In this document: positions 34,830 through 44,002 of the stretch, piece by piece
Layout of the letters: each line of letters begins with the position of its first letter
Position numbering within the stretch: position 1 is the first letter of the stretch
NCBI RefSeq assembly: GCF_000968375.1
Contig: NZ_CP009933.1
Location: 62,001-126,000 of the forward strand
Source: Clostridium scatologenes
Lineage (GTDB): Bacteria; Bacillota; Clostridia; Clostridiales; Clostridiaceae
DNA length: 64,000 nucleotides
Direction of reading: 5' to 3'
Notes under the pieces: generated by a model
What the model was told of the DNA's origin: nothing
The model's database searches: none
What the model saw: the letters and a program-made list of their open reading frames with translations, nothing else
Program-made: the position numbers and the translations under genes

Positions 34830-35534
34830 TTATTTCCAGGCTATATCTGCATCTTTTCTTGGTACAGTTCTCATATATTTAACTTTTGGATAGCCTATCA
34901 CCATACAGGTAACAACTTGTTTACCTTCCTTAACTCCAAGGAAGTCCAAAATCTCTTTATTGTCCTGTGCAGCTCTTACGAAAAATCCACTGAAGAAGGT
35001 TCCAAGCCCTAAGGCATTAGTCATTAATTCCATGTTTGAAGAAGCCAAGGCTCCATCTACAACTGAATTAGCTGTAACAATTACTAATGCTGGAGCATTG
35101 AAGAATAGTTTGTCATTAAAATTAGGATTTTCTAAATATTCTTCATACATTTTTAACCATAACTCAGCATATCTCTTATATGCCATAGTCTGAGGAGTTA
35201 AATTAGCTAACATATATTCTCCTATTTTTTTCAGACTTTTAAGAGTTAAAGCTTTAAGCTCCTGTATTCCTTCCGTTACTACTGTATAAGATACATCCTG
35301 CATATTACTGCCAGTTTGAGTAAATCTTGCTGCTTCTATAATTTTAGAAATCTTCTCTTTCTCTACTGGCTTATTTTCAAATTGTCTTATAGTTCTTCTA
35401 AACTTAATGAAATTCAATAAACTATCAGGCTGTATTGAAAATTCCTCTTTGTTATATTCCTTTACATCTTCCATATTGTATTCATCAGTTGTTATTGCTG
35501 ATTTAGGACATATTGCTATACAATGTCCACATTT
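34830..35534 (-). pseudogene. Nitroreductase family protein, copy A (5'-deleted)
   Basis: The last 214 residues match the intact gene at 43020-43841 almost throughout, including F-R-R-T-I-R-Q-F (FMN site) and G-L-G-T-F-F-S-G-F-F. Upstream, homology continues into the second 4Fe-4S motif (H-C-I-A-I-C-P-K) and then jumps at CACATTT (35528-35534) to sequence that in copy B lies 140 bp further on. The first iron-sulfur motif, start codon and SD are thus gone. Translation from the inner ATG (35474) lacks an SD. Stop and 3' end are intact. Confidence 0.85.
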
Positions 35535-35586
35535 TATTTTTTATTCAATTTTTGCACATACGAAAGTTTTATTTATATAAGCAAAT

Positions 35587-35607
35587 TGTCCTCTGTCATC
35601 TAAAAAA
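35587..35607 (+). repeat. TGTCCTCT repeat, left of the DJ-1/PfpI gene
   Basis: TGTCCTCTGTCATCT plus an A-run. It matches the unit at 36350-36370 with one mismatch, same orientation; the DJ-1/PfpI gene lies between them. Confidence 0.7.
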
Positions 35608-35631
35608 TACTTATCATTTTTCTTAAATTGA

Positions 35632-36330
35632 TTATTTTTCTATCATCTTTAATACGTCTAACACCTTTTCTGATACTTCCTCTGTTGATTGAGGATTTTG
35701 TCCAGTTATAACAGTACCATCTACTCTTGTATAAGATACAAATGGATTTAATGCTTTTGTGTATTTTGCACCTGCTTTCTTCAATTCTTCCTCTAATTGA
35801 AAAGGAATCTTGTTCATAGCATTTGCAAGTTCTTCTTCAGTATTTGAATAACCAGTCACTTCTTTTCCATTAATAACAAGTTCACCATTCTTATCTTTAA
35901 TCTTCAATAAAGCTCCAACTCCATGACATACAGCAGATAATATACCACCATTTTCATAAATAGTTTTACTCATCTCTTGAATTTCAGAAGAATTTGGAAA
36001 GTCCCACATTGTTCCATGACCACCAGTGAAATAAATAACTCTGTAATCCTCTGGATTTAGTTCACCTAGCTTTAAGCTGCTGTTTAATTTCTTCATAAAG
36101 CTTTCATCCTCATAGTACTTTCTTGTTACTTCATCAAGAATATTTTCACTAACGCTCAGTGGATCAATAGGCACATTTCCTCCTGTAATGCTGGCAATAT
36201 CCATTTTAATTCCATCTTTTTGAATTCTATTGTAGAAATGCACCAGCTCTCCAAGCCATAAACCTGTTGGTTCTTTTGTACTCTCATATTTATCTATATT
36301 TGTAACAACAACTAATATTTTTTTATCCAT
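35632..36330 (-). CDS. DJ-1/PfpI family protein (Hsp31-like class I amidotransferase fold)
   Basis: 232 aa. Nucleophile elbow A-V-C-H-G-V-G-A (Cys at about 138), preceding Y-F-T-G-G-H-G-T-M-W-D and the acidic residue in the G-L-W-L-G-E-L region near the N-terminus, as in Hsp31/YhbO-like glyoxalases and chaperones. Probably protects against reactive aldehydes. SD GGAGG lies 9 nt before ATG. It sits inside the decayed copy of a nitroreductase/TetR locus, between two short direct repeats, and has no counterpart at the intact locus. Confidence 0.9.
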   Translation of the reverse strand: MDKKILVVVTNIDKYESTKEPTGLWLGELVHFYNRIQKDGIKMDIASITGGNVPIDPLSVSENILDEVTRKYYEDESFMKKLNSSLKLGELNPEDYRVIYFTGGHGTMWDFPNSSEIQEMSKTIYENGGILSAVCHGVGALLKIKDKNGELVINGKEVTGYSNTEEELANAMNKIPFQLEEELKKAGAKYTKALNPFVSYTRVDGTVITGQNPQSTEEVSEKVLDVLKMIEK

Positions 36331-36349
36331 AATAATATTCCTCCTTCAC

Positions 36350-36370
36350 TGTCCTCTGTCCTCTAAAAAA
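36350..36370 (+). repeat. TGTCCTCT repeat, right of the DJ-1/PfpI gene
   Basis: TGTCCTCTGTCCTCT plus an A-run, directly next to the TetR operator. The intact locus has one degenerate unit at the same relative place (43882-43900). Confidence 0.7.
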
Positions 36371-36372
36371 AT

Positions 36373-36386
36373 GTTACACTTGTAAC
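36373..36386. promoter_or_regulatory. TetR operator candidate, copy A
   Basis: GTTACACTTGTAAC: 6-bp inverted repeat with 2-bp spacer, 86 bp before the TetR start, identical to that of copy B. Confidence 0.6.
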
Positions 36387-36472
36387 TTATTTGCTTATAT
36401 AATATAATATCAGAAAGGTATGGTCAATACTTTTAGCTTAAGTGATACATTATAGAAATGAGTGTAACTTTT

Positions 36473-36822
36473 ATGAAAAAGGAAACTCAAAATATCACAG
36501 CATTAAGGCCACAAACGTGGATTACAGAGGCTCTTTTAACTATAATGAAAGAAAAAGAATTTAATAAAATTACAATTACAGAAATAATAAAAAAGGCTGA
36601 CTTAACCCGTCAAACCTTTTATAGAAACTTTAATACAAAGGAAGAAGTACTTCATGAATATGTAAAAAAATTATATAAAGACTGTTTTGATGAAATAGAG
36701 CAAATGCCTCAAAAGAATGTGTATAAAATATTAGTAACTTATTTTCATTATTGGCATAAAAATAAGGATTTTTGTTATTAGTGAAAAAAAGCAAGGTGAA
36801 TCATAAAGTTATAGATTTCTAG
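36473..36822 (+). pseudogene. TetR family regulator, copy A (frameshifted and truncated)
   Basis: The first ~100 codons match the intact regulator at 44003-44569 with few changes. A run of six T in copy B is five in copy A (about 36769-36773), which shifts the frame into an early stop at 36781. Homology continues out of frame to about 36822 and then stops, so the ligand-binding half is missing. The SD is also changed (GAAATGAG instead of GAAAGGAG). The DNA-binding domain could still be made, which might bind the same operators, but this is speculation. Confidence 0.88.
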
Positions 36823-36860
36823 AGTCTTTGCAAAGCCTTAGCTGAGTTTCCCAAATTTTA

Positions 36861-37052
36861 TCATTTTATTTCTTGAACTCTTCCCACAATTCCATTCTCT
36901 AGCATAACTTTGATGCCACGATGGTGAACTTCTGAGTTTGTAAGGAGCTTTTTTACTATACCCTCAGTTAACTTTCCAGAACGCTGATCTTGTTTTTGAA
37001 CAACTAGGACTCTTGCTCCAATTTTTACATCTTTTCTTCTTGTTCCATCCAT
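36861..37052 (-). CDS. YwbE family protein
   Basis: 63 aa, starts M-D-G-T-R-R-K-D-V-K-I-G and ends G-I-V-G-R-V-Q-E-I-K; contains H-H-R-G-I-K-V. This is the small, basic YwbE (DUF2196) family: a beta-rich fold resembling translation-associated small domains, function unknown. SD AGAAGAG upstream. Single gene. Confidence 0.9.
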   Translation of the reverse strand: MDGTRRKDVKIGARVLVVQKQDQRSGKLTEGIVKKLLTNSEVHHRGIKVMLENGIVGRVQEIK

Positions 37053-37199
37053 AAGTATTACTCTTCTTTCTTAATTTTTATATAGCACAATATAATATAC
37101 ATGTTTTGATACAGGAAAAGAGCTATATTTTAATTTATTATATACTTACCATAATATATCACAGTATCCTTGACTTCTCAAGTGGACGAAAATTTTTAT

Positions 37200-38285
37200 T
37201 TATCTAAAAAAACGTAAATTCTTCACATACAATGACAAAAGTGATATTATTGTATCAAAAACAAAACGCTTAGTTTCTGCATCAATACCCTTTACAGTTC
37301 CTATAGCTATAACTACTTTTTTACGCCAATCCTCAGTAAAATCACTGAAATTCATAACTCCAATGGATTCAAATACGCTATAAAGTGTTGTTACGAATAA
37401 CTCTCGTTTTTCATCATCCAAAGATGAGAGCCACTGATTAATAACATTATTGATATGTTCTGCACCTCCAGTAATACCTTGTGTATATTGAAAGTCACCT
37501 TTATTAATCACCCATGAAAAAGGGTCATGTTGCATAATTCCAAACTTTTTGCTTTCTACTACAATATAATCTTCCTGATGCTGCAAAAGCATTCCTACTA
37601 AAGAGGACTGAGGCAAGGTTTTGTGTATCCTTGCTTTAATATGTGAGTATTTTTCACTTGTAAATATTTCATCTCTAAAACCAGGACCGTCATGACTGTA
37701 AATGCTCATAATACGATTTTGGGCAGCTTGATGACACTCCATAGCAGAATAAACAGCAATATTTCCTCCCTTAGAATGTCCGCCCACCATTAATGCATGT
37801 GGAAAACGTTCAGCAACAGCATTCAAATAGGAGACTCCCTCCTGCTGTGCAGGCACTGGAGAAATAAATGCCATATTGAAGTCCTCTTTCCAACCTACAA
37901 TAGTAGAATCTGTACCTCGATAGGCAACATAAGCTGTTTCATCATCAAGTAGGTAGGTCACCGCCGCAAATTGCTTTTGTAAAGTTATATCTAAGCTATC
38001 TGAATAGCAGCACATACGAATATTTCGAAATCTTGGACTCATTCCAAGAGCGATCAAAAGTCTATGGTTGCTTTTTGGATCTCTAACATTATAAAGCATG
38101 TGTGGAATATGCTCTGCTTTTAACAAGTCTCCAATTCTTACAGGTTCACTGTTATCTGCAAGCCCCGGTACAATTTTATCAAAATGAATATAGACAAATT
38201 GAGATAAAATCAAACTATCTACCAGATTGAACTTGGTAGTTTTAAAGTCCTTCATTTGTGATTTTGCATAATCTACAATATTCAT
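37200..38285 (-). CDS. DUF2974 alpha/beta-hydrolase (lipase-like)
   Basis: 361 aa. Nucleophile elbow G-G-H-S-K-G-G-N-I-A (Ser about 195), with A-Y-V-A-Y-R-G-T-D upstream as oxyanion strand. This is the Mbeg1-like/DUF2974 pattern, common in Firmicutes; some members are annotated as class 3 lipases. There is no signal peptide, so it acts in the cytoplasm. Substrate unknown. SD AGGAGAG lies 7 nt before ATG. Confidence 0.88.
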   Translation of the reverse strand: MNIVDYAKSQMKDFKTTKFNLVDSLILSQFVYIHFDKIVPGLADNSEPVRIGDLLKAEHIPHMLYNVRDPKSNHRLLIALGMSPRFRNIRMCCYSDSLDITLQKQFAAVTYLLDDETAYVAYRGTDSTIVGWKEDFNMAFISPVPAQQEGVSYLNAVAERFPHALMVGGHSKGGNIAVYSAMECHQAAQNRIMSIYSHDGPGFRDEIFTSEKYSHIKARIHKTLPQSSLVGMLLQHQEDYIVVESKKFGIMQHDPFSWVINKGDFQYTQGITGGAEHINNVINQWLSSLDDEKRELFVTTLYSVFESIGVMNFSDFTEDWRKKVVIAIGTVKGIDAETKRFVFDTIISLLSLYVKNLRFFR

Positions 38286-38529
38286 ATTTTATCTCTCCTA
38301 ACCTATTGGCTTTATCCACTAGTAGTATCTTTGGGTTTTTCATAATACTATTATAAGAGATTTGTAAATATTCTACCATATATTATCTGTGTATTAATAT
38401 ATGAAAATTCACTTTTCCCTCAAATCTCTTATCCATTTGCATTTTTCACATTCCATTAATAATTTTAATCTATCAGGATCTTTACCTTGGCTAATTAACA
38501 AATTGTTAAGAATTTTATTGATCTGTATA

Positions 38530-38558
38530 TTGATTTTTGTATTTTAATGTAATATAAT
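38530..38558 (+). promoter_or_regulatory. SigA promoter of the beta-glucoside operon
   Basis: TTGATT (38530-38535), 17-bp spacer, TATAAT (38553-38558). The predicted transcript starts near 38565, just ahead of the antiterminator site. No cre box was clear. Confidence 0.8.
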
Positions 38559-38580
38559 CAAGATAACAAAATAAAGAATC

Positions 38581-38611
38581 GGACATGTTACTGGTAATGC
38601 AGGCAGGATCC
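38581..38611 (+). promoter_or_regulatory. RAT antiterminator site for BglG/LicT
   Basis: GGACATGTTACTGGTAATGC followed by AGGCAGGATCC matches the ribonucleic antiterminator consensus (GTTACTG...GCAGGC core). Its last five bases are also the first of the terminator stem, so BglG-bound RAT RNA and terminator exclude each other. Confidence 0.88.
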
Positions 38612-38650
38612 ATAAAAATGATATCATATCATTTTTACGGGTCTTTTTTT
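38607..38650 (+). terminator. Leader terminator of the beta-glucoside operon
   Basis: GATCC...AAAAATGAT pairs with ATCATTTTT...GGGTC, then seven T. It lies between promoter and the PTS gene and is relieved by the antiterminator encoded at the end of the operon. Confidence 0.9.
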
Positions 38651-38709
38651 GTTAGTTATTGTTTTGGCCAAAATGTAGACTTATTAAAATTAGTAAAGGA
38701 GAATTTGAA

Positions 38710-40581
38710 ATGGATTACAAAAAAACAGCAACTGACATTTTAAATTATGTTGGAGGTGAGAATAATGTATCCCACCTTGAGCATTGTTCAACAAGATTAC
38801 GATTTACCCTTGCAGAGGATAATAAGGTAAATATGGAGGCTCTTAAAAAGGTTCATGGAGTTTTAGGAGTAGTTATGGCAGCACAGTGCCAGGTAATTGT
38901 GGGAAATAACGTTATTGAAGTTTATGATGAATTGCTAAAAATTGGAAAGTTTGGAGGTCAAAATAATAATAACACAGCAGCAGGAAATAAAAAAATCGGA
39001 GCTGTAGTTTTAGATTTTATAGTTAGTATATTTCAACCTTTAGTTCCAGCAATCGCAGGTGCTGGTATTTTAAAATCTTTATTATTAGTATTAACAATGT
39101 TTAAGATTGTAAATAAGGCCGACCAGACATATGTTATATTAGGTTACATTAGTGATACAGTATTTTATTTCTTGCCAATAATGGTTGCTATTACTACAGC
39201 AACAAAAATGAAGGTTAATAAGTTAGTTGCTGTTGCAGCTATGGGTACACTTTTATTTCCTAATATGACAGCACTTATAGGTAAAGGTGCAAGTTTTTTA
39301 TCTATGCCAATAACAAATGTTGCATATGCATCACAAGTATTTCCAGCAATATTAGGTGTACTTTTCTATGCATATATGGAAAGGCTTTTTACAAAGATTT
39401 CGCCAAAACCTATTCGTATTTTCTTTGTACCAATGATGTCTTTACTTTTAACAGTGCCAATGACATTATTACTTTTAGGACCAATCGGGTTTAAGTTTGG
39501 AACGCTATTAACAGCTGCAATCTTATTTGTATTTAGTAAATTCGGATGGATTGCAGTAGGTCTTCTTGCAGCTATTCTTCCATTTATGATTGCTACAGGT
39601 ATGCATAAAGCATTAGTGCCATATGCCATATCCTCAATAACTGGTATGAAAAAAGAATTATTGTATTTACCAGCCTCTTTAGCTCATAATATATCTGAAA
39701 GTGGTGCATGTTTTGCAGTAGCTCTTCGTACAAAGAATACTGAGCTTAAATCTACAGCAATATCTGCAGGTATCTCAGCACTATTTGGTATTACAGAACC
39801 CGCACTTTATGCTGTGACCTTACAGAGAAAACGTGTGCTTACAAGTGTTGTATTATCAAGTTTAATAGGTGGTTTATGCATTGGTTTATTTGGAGTAGCA
39901 GCATTTACTGCTGTAGGTCCCGGCATTGCAAGTATTACAATGTTTATAGATGAAAAAAACAGCAAGAATTTAACTTTTGCAATTGCAGGTTTTGCAATTT
40001 CTTTTGTAGCATCTTTTATAATAACATTTATTTCATGGAAAGAAGATAAAAATCAAGATGAAGATTTATCAAACAATGAAGCAAAAAATATAGCAGAAAC
40101 AACTAATACAAATATAAATTTAAACAGTTCAGTTGATTTAAAGCAGCCAATCAAAGGAGAAATTATTTCTCTTGCTGAAGTTAAGGATGATGTTTTTTCT
40201 AAGAAGATATTGGGAGAAGGCATCGCTATTAAGCCTTTAGATGGCAATTTATATGCACCTTGCGATGGGGAAGTAGTAATGCTATTTGATACAAAACATA
40301 CTTTAGCACTAAGAGCAAATAATGGAGCAGAGCTTCTTTTCCATATAGGAATTGATACAGTACAGCTTAACGGCAAGCACTTTGAACCTAAGGTAAAAGT
40401 TGGAGATATAGTTAAAACTGGTGAGTTGCTTATGAAATTTGATCTTAAGGAAATCAAAGCAGCAGGTTATGATACTGTAATTCCTATTATAATAACTAAT
40501 AGTGATCAATATTTAGTTGAAAAGAATTCTTACTCAGAAGATAAAGATATTATTATGAAAGTTTCAAAGTTGGAGGTATAG
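38710..40581 (+). CDS. Beta-glucoside PTS enzyme IIBCA
   Basis: 623 aa. IIB domain (about 1-85) with phospho-Cys in L-E-H-C-S-T-R-L-R-F. IIC membrane domain (about 100-450), ten or so segments. IIA domain (about 480-623) with phospho-His in L-L-F-H-I-G-I-D-T-V-Q-L. It imports and phosphorylates aryl- or alkyl-beta-glucosides at the membrane. The ATG at 38710 follows AAAGGAG; longer frames start inside the leader. The next gene starts 2 nt after its stop. Confidence 0.95.
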   Translation: MDYKKTATDILNYVGGENNVSHLEHCSTRLRFTLAEDNKVNMEALKKVHGVLGVVMAAQCQVIVGNNVIEVYDELLKIGKFGGQNNNNTAAGNKKIGAVVLDFIVSIFQPLVPAIAGAGILKSLLLVLTMFKIVNKADQTYVILGYISDTVFYFLPIMVAITTATKMKVNKLVAVAAMGTLLFPNMTALIGKGASFLSMPITNVAYASQVFPAILGVLFYAYMERLFTKISPKPIRIFFVPMMSLLLTVPMTLLLLGPIGFKFGTLLTAAILFVFSKFGWIAVGLLAAILPFMIATGMHKALVPYAISSITGMKKELLYLPASLAHNISESGACFAVALRTKNTELKSTAISAGISALFGITEPALYAVTLQRKRVLTSVVLSSLIGGLCIGLFGVAAFTAVGPGIASITMFIDEKNSKNLTFAIAGFAISFVASFIITFISWKEDKNQDEDLSNNEAKNIAETTNTNINLNSSVDLKQPIKGEIISLAEVKDDVFSKKILGEGIAIKPLDGNLYAPCDGEVVMLFDTKHTLALRANNGAELLFHIGIDTVQLNGKHFEPKVKVGDIVKTGELLMKFDLKEIKAAGYDTVIPIIITNSDQYLVEKNSYSEDKDIIMKVSKLEV

Positions 40582-40583
40582 AC

Positions 40584-42029
40584 ATGAAAGGATTGTTTCC
40601 TAAAGATTTTTTCTGGGGCGGTGCAGTTGCAGCGAATCAGTGTGAAGGTGCATATTTAGAAGATGGTAAAGGTGAAAGCACTCAAGACCATGTAAGTGCA
40701 GCAGCTTTTAATAAGACAAGAAAAGTATATGAAAATATTGAAAAAGACAGTTATTTCCCATCCCATGAAGGAATAGATTTCTATCATAATTATAAAGAAG
40801 ATATTAAGTTATTTGCTGAAATGGGCTTTAAAATGTTTCGTTTTTCTATAGCATGGTCAAGAATTTTTCCTACAGGAGTAGAAGATACTCCGAATGAAGC
40901 AGGATTAAAATTTTATGATAATGTGTTTGCAGAATTAAAAAAATATAATATTGAGCCACTTGTAACAATTTCTCATTATGAATCTCCATTTTATTTAACA
41001 AAGGTGTATAATGGGTGGTATGGAAGAGAAGTAATAGATCATTTTGTAAAGTATTGCGAAGTTCTATTCAAGAGATATAAAAATGATGTTAAGTATTGGA
41101 TTACTTTTAATGAAATTAATTGCTTGACCTTAGATATAAAAGCTTTTCAGGGAGGAGCAATACTATATGATGAAAAAGGTAATGCTGTACAGCCAAAGGA
41201 AATTCCAGAATATATGCGTTATCAGGCTTTGCATCACCAATTTGTAGCTAGTGCTAAGGTTGTAAAATTGGCTCGTGAAATTAATCCCGATTTTAAGGTA
41301 GGGTGTATGCTGGCATATATAACTCAATATCCATTGACTTGTAGACCAGAAGATATTATGTTAGCTAATGAGGCCATGCAGTTAAGAAATTATTTATGCG
41401 GCGATGTACATGTTAGAGGATATTATCCATCATTTGCTAAAACTTATTATAAAAAGCATAGGATTAATATAAAGATGGAAGATAGTGATGAACAGATTCT
41501 AAGAGAAGGAACAGTAGATTTTTGTGCCTTCAGTTATTATCAAAGTATTTGTGTAAGTACTAATCTAAATGAGGAGAGAATACAGGGTAACATATTAGAT
41601 GGTATAAAAAATCCATATGTGAAGGCTAGTGATTGGGGCTGGCAGATAGATCCTGTAGGATTAAGATGGACTTTACATCAATTATATGACAGATATCAAA
41701 TACCATTAATGATAGCAGAAAATGGACTTGGAGCTAATGATATTTTAGAAGAAGATGGAATAGTAAAAGATCCATATCGTGTAGAATATTTACGTTCACA
41801 TATTAAAGAAATTGGGAAAGCTATCTCAGAAGGTGTAGATATCTTAGGATATACCTGGTGGGGACCAATTGATGTAGTGTCATTAGGTACTGGTGAGATG
41901 AAGAAACGTTATGGATTTATTTATGTAGATCGTGATAATAAAGGAAAAGGAACTCTAAAACGTTATAAAAAACAATCATTTGAATGGTATAAAAAGGTTA
42001 TTGCAAGTAATGGAAATGATTTAGAATAA
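40584..42029 (+). CDS. 6-phospho-beta-glucosidase (GH1)
   Basis: 481 aa. GH1 signatures: F-F-W-G-G-A-V-A-A-N-Q at the N-terminus, acid/base Glu in T-F-N-E-I-N, nucleophile in I-A-E-N-G-L-G. The sequence K-K-R-Y-G-F-I-Y-V-D near the end belongs to the phosphosugar-binding region typical of 6-phospho enzymes. It hydrolyses the phosphorylated glucoside delivered by the PTS. Translationally close-coupled to the PTS gene. Confidence 0.95.
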   Translation: MKGLFPKDFFWGGAVAANQCEGAYLEDGKGESTQDHVSAAAFNKTRKVYENIEKDSYFPSHEGIDFYHNYKEDIKLFAEMGFKMFRFSIAWSRIFPTGVEDTPNEAGLKFYDNVFAELKKYNIEPLVTISHYESPFYLTKVYNGWYGREVIDHFVKYCEVLFKRYKNDVKYWITFNEINCLTLDIKAFQGGAILYDEKGNAVQPKEIPEYMRYQALHHQFVASAKVVKLAREINPDFKVGCMLAYITQYPLTCRPEDIMLANEAMQLRNYLCGDVHVRGYYPSFAKTYYKKHRINIKMEDSDEQILREGTVDFCAFSYYQSICVSTNLNEERIQGNILDGIKNPYVKASDWGWQIDPVGLRWTLHQLYDRYQIPLMIAENGLGANDILEEDGIVKDPYRVEYLRSHIKEIGKAISEGVDILGYTWWGPIDVVSLGTGEMKKRYGFIYVDRDNKGKGTLKRYKKQSFEWYKKVIASNGNDLE

Positions 42030-42049
42030 ATGATATTGGAGGATTTGCT

Positions 42050-42889
42050 TTGTATAAAATTGAGAAAGTATTAAATTCAAGTATAGTTCTTGCACAGGAT
42101 GATGAAGGCAAAAACTTTATTCTGCTTGGAAAAGGGATAGGTTATGGTAAAAAAGCTGGTATGATAATTGAAAAGCAGAGTATTGAGCAAATTTTTATAC
42201 CTGTGAATAACAACGAAATAGAGAAAGTGAGCTGCTTGATGAATGCAATTCCTCCAGAACTTATGGAAGTGACACAGGATATAATAACATATGCTAAGAA
42301 TGTATTAAATGTTAAATTTAAAGACAGTATATATTTTGTATTAGCAGATCATTTGAATTTTGCTATTAAGCGTTTTATTGAAAATATCAGCATTACAAAT
42401 AGGGTGTTTTGGGAAATTAAAAACTTCTATTCTAAGGAATTTGCAGTAGGTTTATATGCCGTTAAATTAATGAATACTAAGTTTAAAATTTCTCTCCAAG
42501 AAGAAGAAGCAGCCAATATAGCTTTTCATCTAGTAAATGCTCAAGATGAGAAGGATGAATCTTTAGATACAATGAAAGCTGCTAAATTAGTGGGAGTTAT
42601 AGTTAATATAGTAAGGTATTCCATAAAAGCCGAATTAGACACAGAAAGTATACACTATTCAAGGTTTATTACACATATAAAATATTTTGTAGAACGATAT
42701 TTTGAAGGTAGGCTTTTAAATGATACTGACGACATTCTTTATAACCGGTTAAGCAGTAAGCATAAAGAAGCATTTTTATGTTCACTTAAGATTGATGATT
42801 ATTTTTATGAAAAATACCAAAGGCATCTGCCTAATGAAGAATTGACATATTTAATAGTTCATATTCAAAGACTTATATTGAAGGACTAG
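42050..42889 (+). CDS. BglG/LicT family antiterminator
   Basis: 279 aa. RNA-binding CAT domain (1-55; starts Y-K-I-E-K-V-L-N-S-S-I-V-L-A), then PRD1 with H residues in A-D-H-L-N-F-A and PRD2 with H in L-I-V-H-I-Q-R. It binds RAT RNA when not phosphorylated by the PTS, so the operon is induced by its own sugar. TTG start, 6 nt after GGAGGA. Last gene of the operon. Confidence 0.93.
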   Translation: MYKIEKVLNSSIVLAQDDEGKNFILLGKGIGYGKKAGMIIEKQSIEQIFIPVNNNEIEKVSCLMNAIPPELMEVTQDIITYAKNVLNVKFKDSIYFVLADHLNFAIKRFIENISITNRVFWEIKNFYSKEFAVGLYAVKLMNTKFKISLQEEEAANIAFHLVNAQDEKDESLDTMKAAKLVGVIVNIVRYSIKAELDTESIHYSRFITHIKYFVERYFEGRLLNDTDDILYNRLSSKHKEAFLCSLKIDDYFYEKYQRHLPNEELTYLIVHIQRLILKD

Positions 42890-42962
42890 TTAAAAGAATG
42901 TTTTATAAAAATGGAAAGACTAAGCTAACTTCCAATCTCTTTAAGGTATTTGACCCATTATA

Positions 42963-43005
42963 AAAACTGGAACAGTTTTCTTGATAAAAATTGTTCCAGT
43001 TTTTG
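42963..43005. terminator. Bidirectional terminator between bgl operon and nitroreductase
   Basis: AAAACTGGAACA/TGTTCCAGTTTT stem of 12 bp with A and T runs on either side, between convergent genes. Confidence 0.85.
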
Positions 43006-43019
43006 TTGCTATTTAAATA

Positions 43020-43841
43020 TTATTTCCAAGATATATCCGCAGATTTTCTTGGTACAGTTCTCATGTATTTAACTTTTGGATAGCCTATCACCATACAGGT
43101 AACAACTTGTTTACCTTCTTTAACTCCAAGAAATTCTAAAATCTCTTTATTGTCCTGTGCAGCTCTTACGAAAAATCCACTGAAGAAGGTTCCAAGACCT
43201 AAGGCATTAGTCATTAACTCCATGTTTGAAGAAGCTAAGGCACCATCTACAACTGAATTAGCTGTAACAATTATTAATGCTGGAGCATTGAAGAATAATT
43301 TGTCATTGAAATCAGGATTTTGTAAATATTCTTCATACATTTTTATCCACAACTCAGCATATCTTTTATATACCATAGTCTGAGGAGTTAGATTAGCTAG
43401 CATAGCTTCTCCTGTTTTTTTCAAGCTTTTAAGAGTTAAGGCTTTAAGCTCTTGGATTCCTTTTTCTACTACTATATAAGACACATCCTGCATGTTACTG
43501 CCAGTTTGAGTAAATCTTCCTGCCTCTATGATTTTAGAAAGCTTTTCTTGTTCTACTGTTTTATTTTCAAATTGTCTTATAGTTCTTCTAAACTTAATGA
43601 AATTCAATAAACTATCAGGCTGTATTGAAAAATCTTTTTTATTATATTCTTTTACATCTTCCATATTGTATTCATCAGTTGTTATTGCTGCTTTAGGACA
43701 TACTGCTATACAATGGCCACATTTAAAACAAGTTACATTGTTAATCTTAGCCTTGTTATCAACCATTTCTATGTCCTTTGGAAAACAATCCTTAATACAT
43801 AATCCACATCCTACACACTTTTCAGTATCTACTTTCATCAT
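43020..43841 (-). CDS. Ferredoxin-nitroreductase fusion, copy B (intact)
   Basis: 273 aa. N-terminal 2x4Fe-4S ferredoxin (C-V-G-C-G-L-C-I-K-D-C and C-F-K-C-G-H-C-I-A-V-C), then a nitroreductase-fold FMN domain with F-R-R-T-I-R-Q-F-E-N-K, N-A-L-G-L-G-T-F-F-S-G-F-F and a C-terminal K-Y-M-R-T-V-P-R-K. Clostridial members reduce nitro or quinone-like compounds with ferredoxin electrons. Divergent from its likely TetR repressor across 161 bp with a palindromic operator. GTG 43856 is in the SD; ATG 43841 (or 43838) is the likely start. Confidence 0.92.
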   Translation of the reverse strand: MMKVDTEKCVGCGLCIKDCFPKDIEMVDNKAKINNVTCFKCGHCIAVCPKAAITTDEYNMEDVKEYNKKDFSIQPDSLLNFIKFRRTIRQFENKTVEQEKLSKIIEAGRFTQTGSNMQDVSYIVVEKGIQELKALTLKSLKKTGEAMLANLTPQTMVYKRYAELWIKMYEEYLQNPDFNDKLFFNAPALIIVTANSVVDGALASSNMELMTNALGLGTFFSGFFVRAAQDNKEILEFLGVKEGKQVVTCMVIGYPKVKYMRTVPRKSADISWK

Positions 43842-43902
43842 AGTTAACATCTCCACTCACATTTTATTTTTTACTCAATTGACCTCTGTTCTCTAAAAAG
43901 GT

Positions 43903-43916
43903 GTTACACTTGTAAC
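43903..43916. promoter_or_regulatory. TetR operator candidate, copy B
   Basis: GTTACACTTGTAAC between the divergent nitroreductase and TetR genes. The motif is unchanged in copy A although the flanks have diverged, and a half site GTGTAAC recurs at the TetR SD. Confidence 0.65.
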
Positions 43917-44002
43917 TTATTTGTTTATATAATATAATATCAGAAAAGTAAGGTCAATACTTTTTGCTTAAGTGATACATTATAGAAAGGAGTGTAACTT
44001 TT

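Noticed and set aside
40053..40457. Minus-strand frame of 134 codons inside the PTS gene
   Set aside because: Lies over the conserved IIA domain; low-complexity product and no SD.
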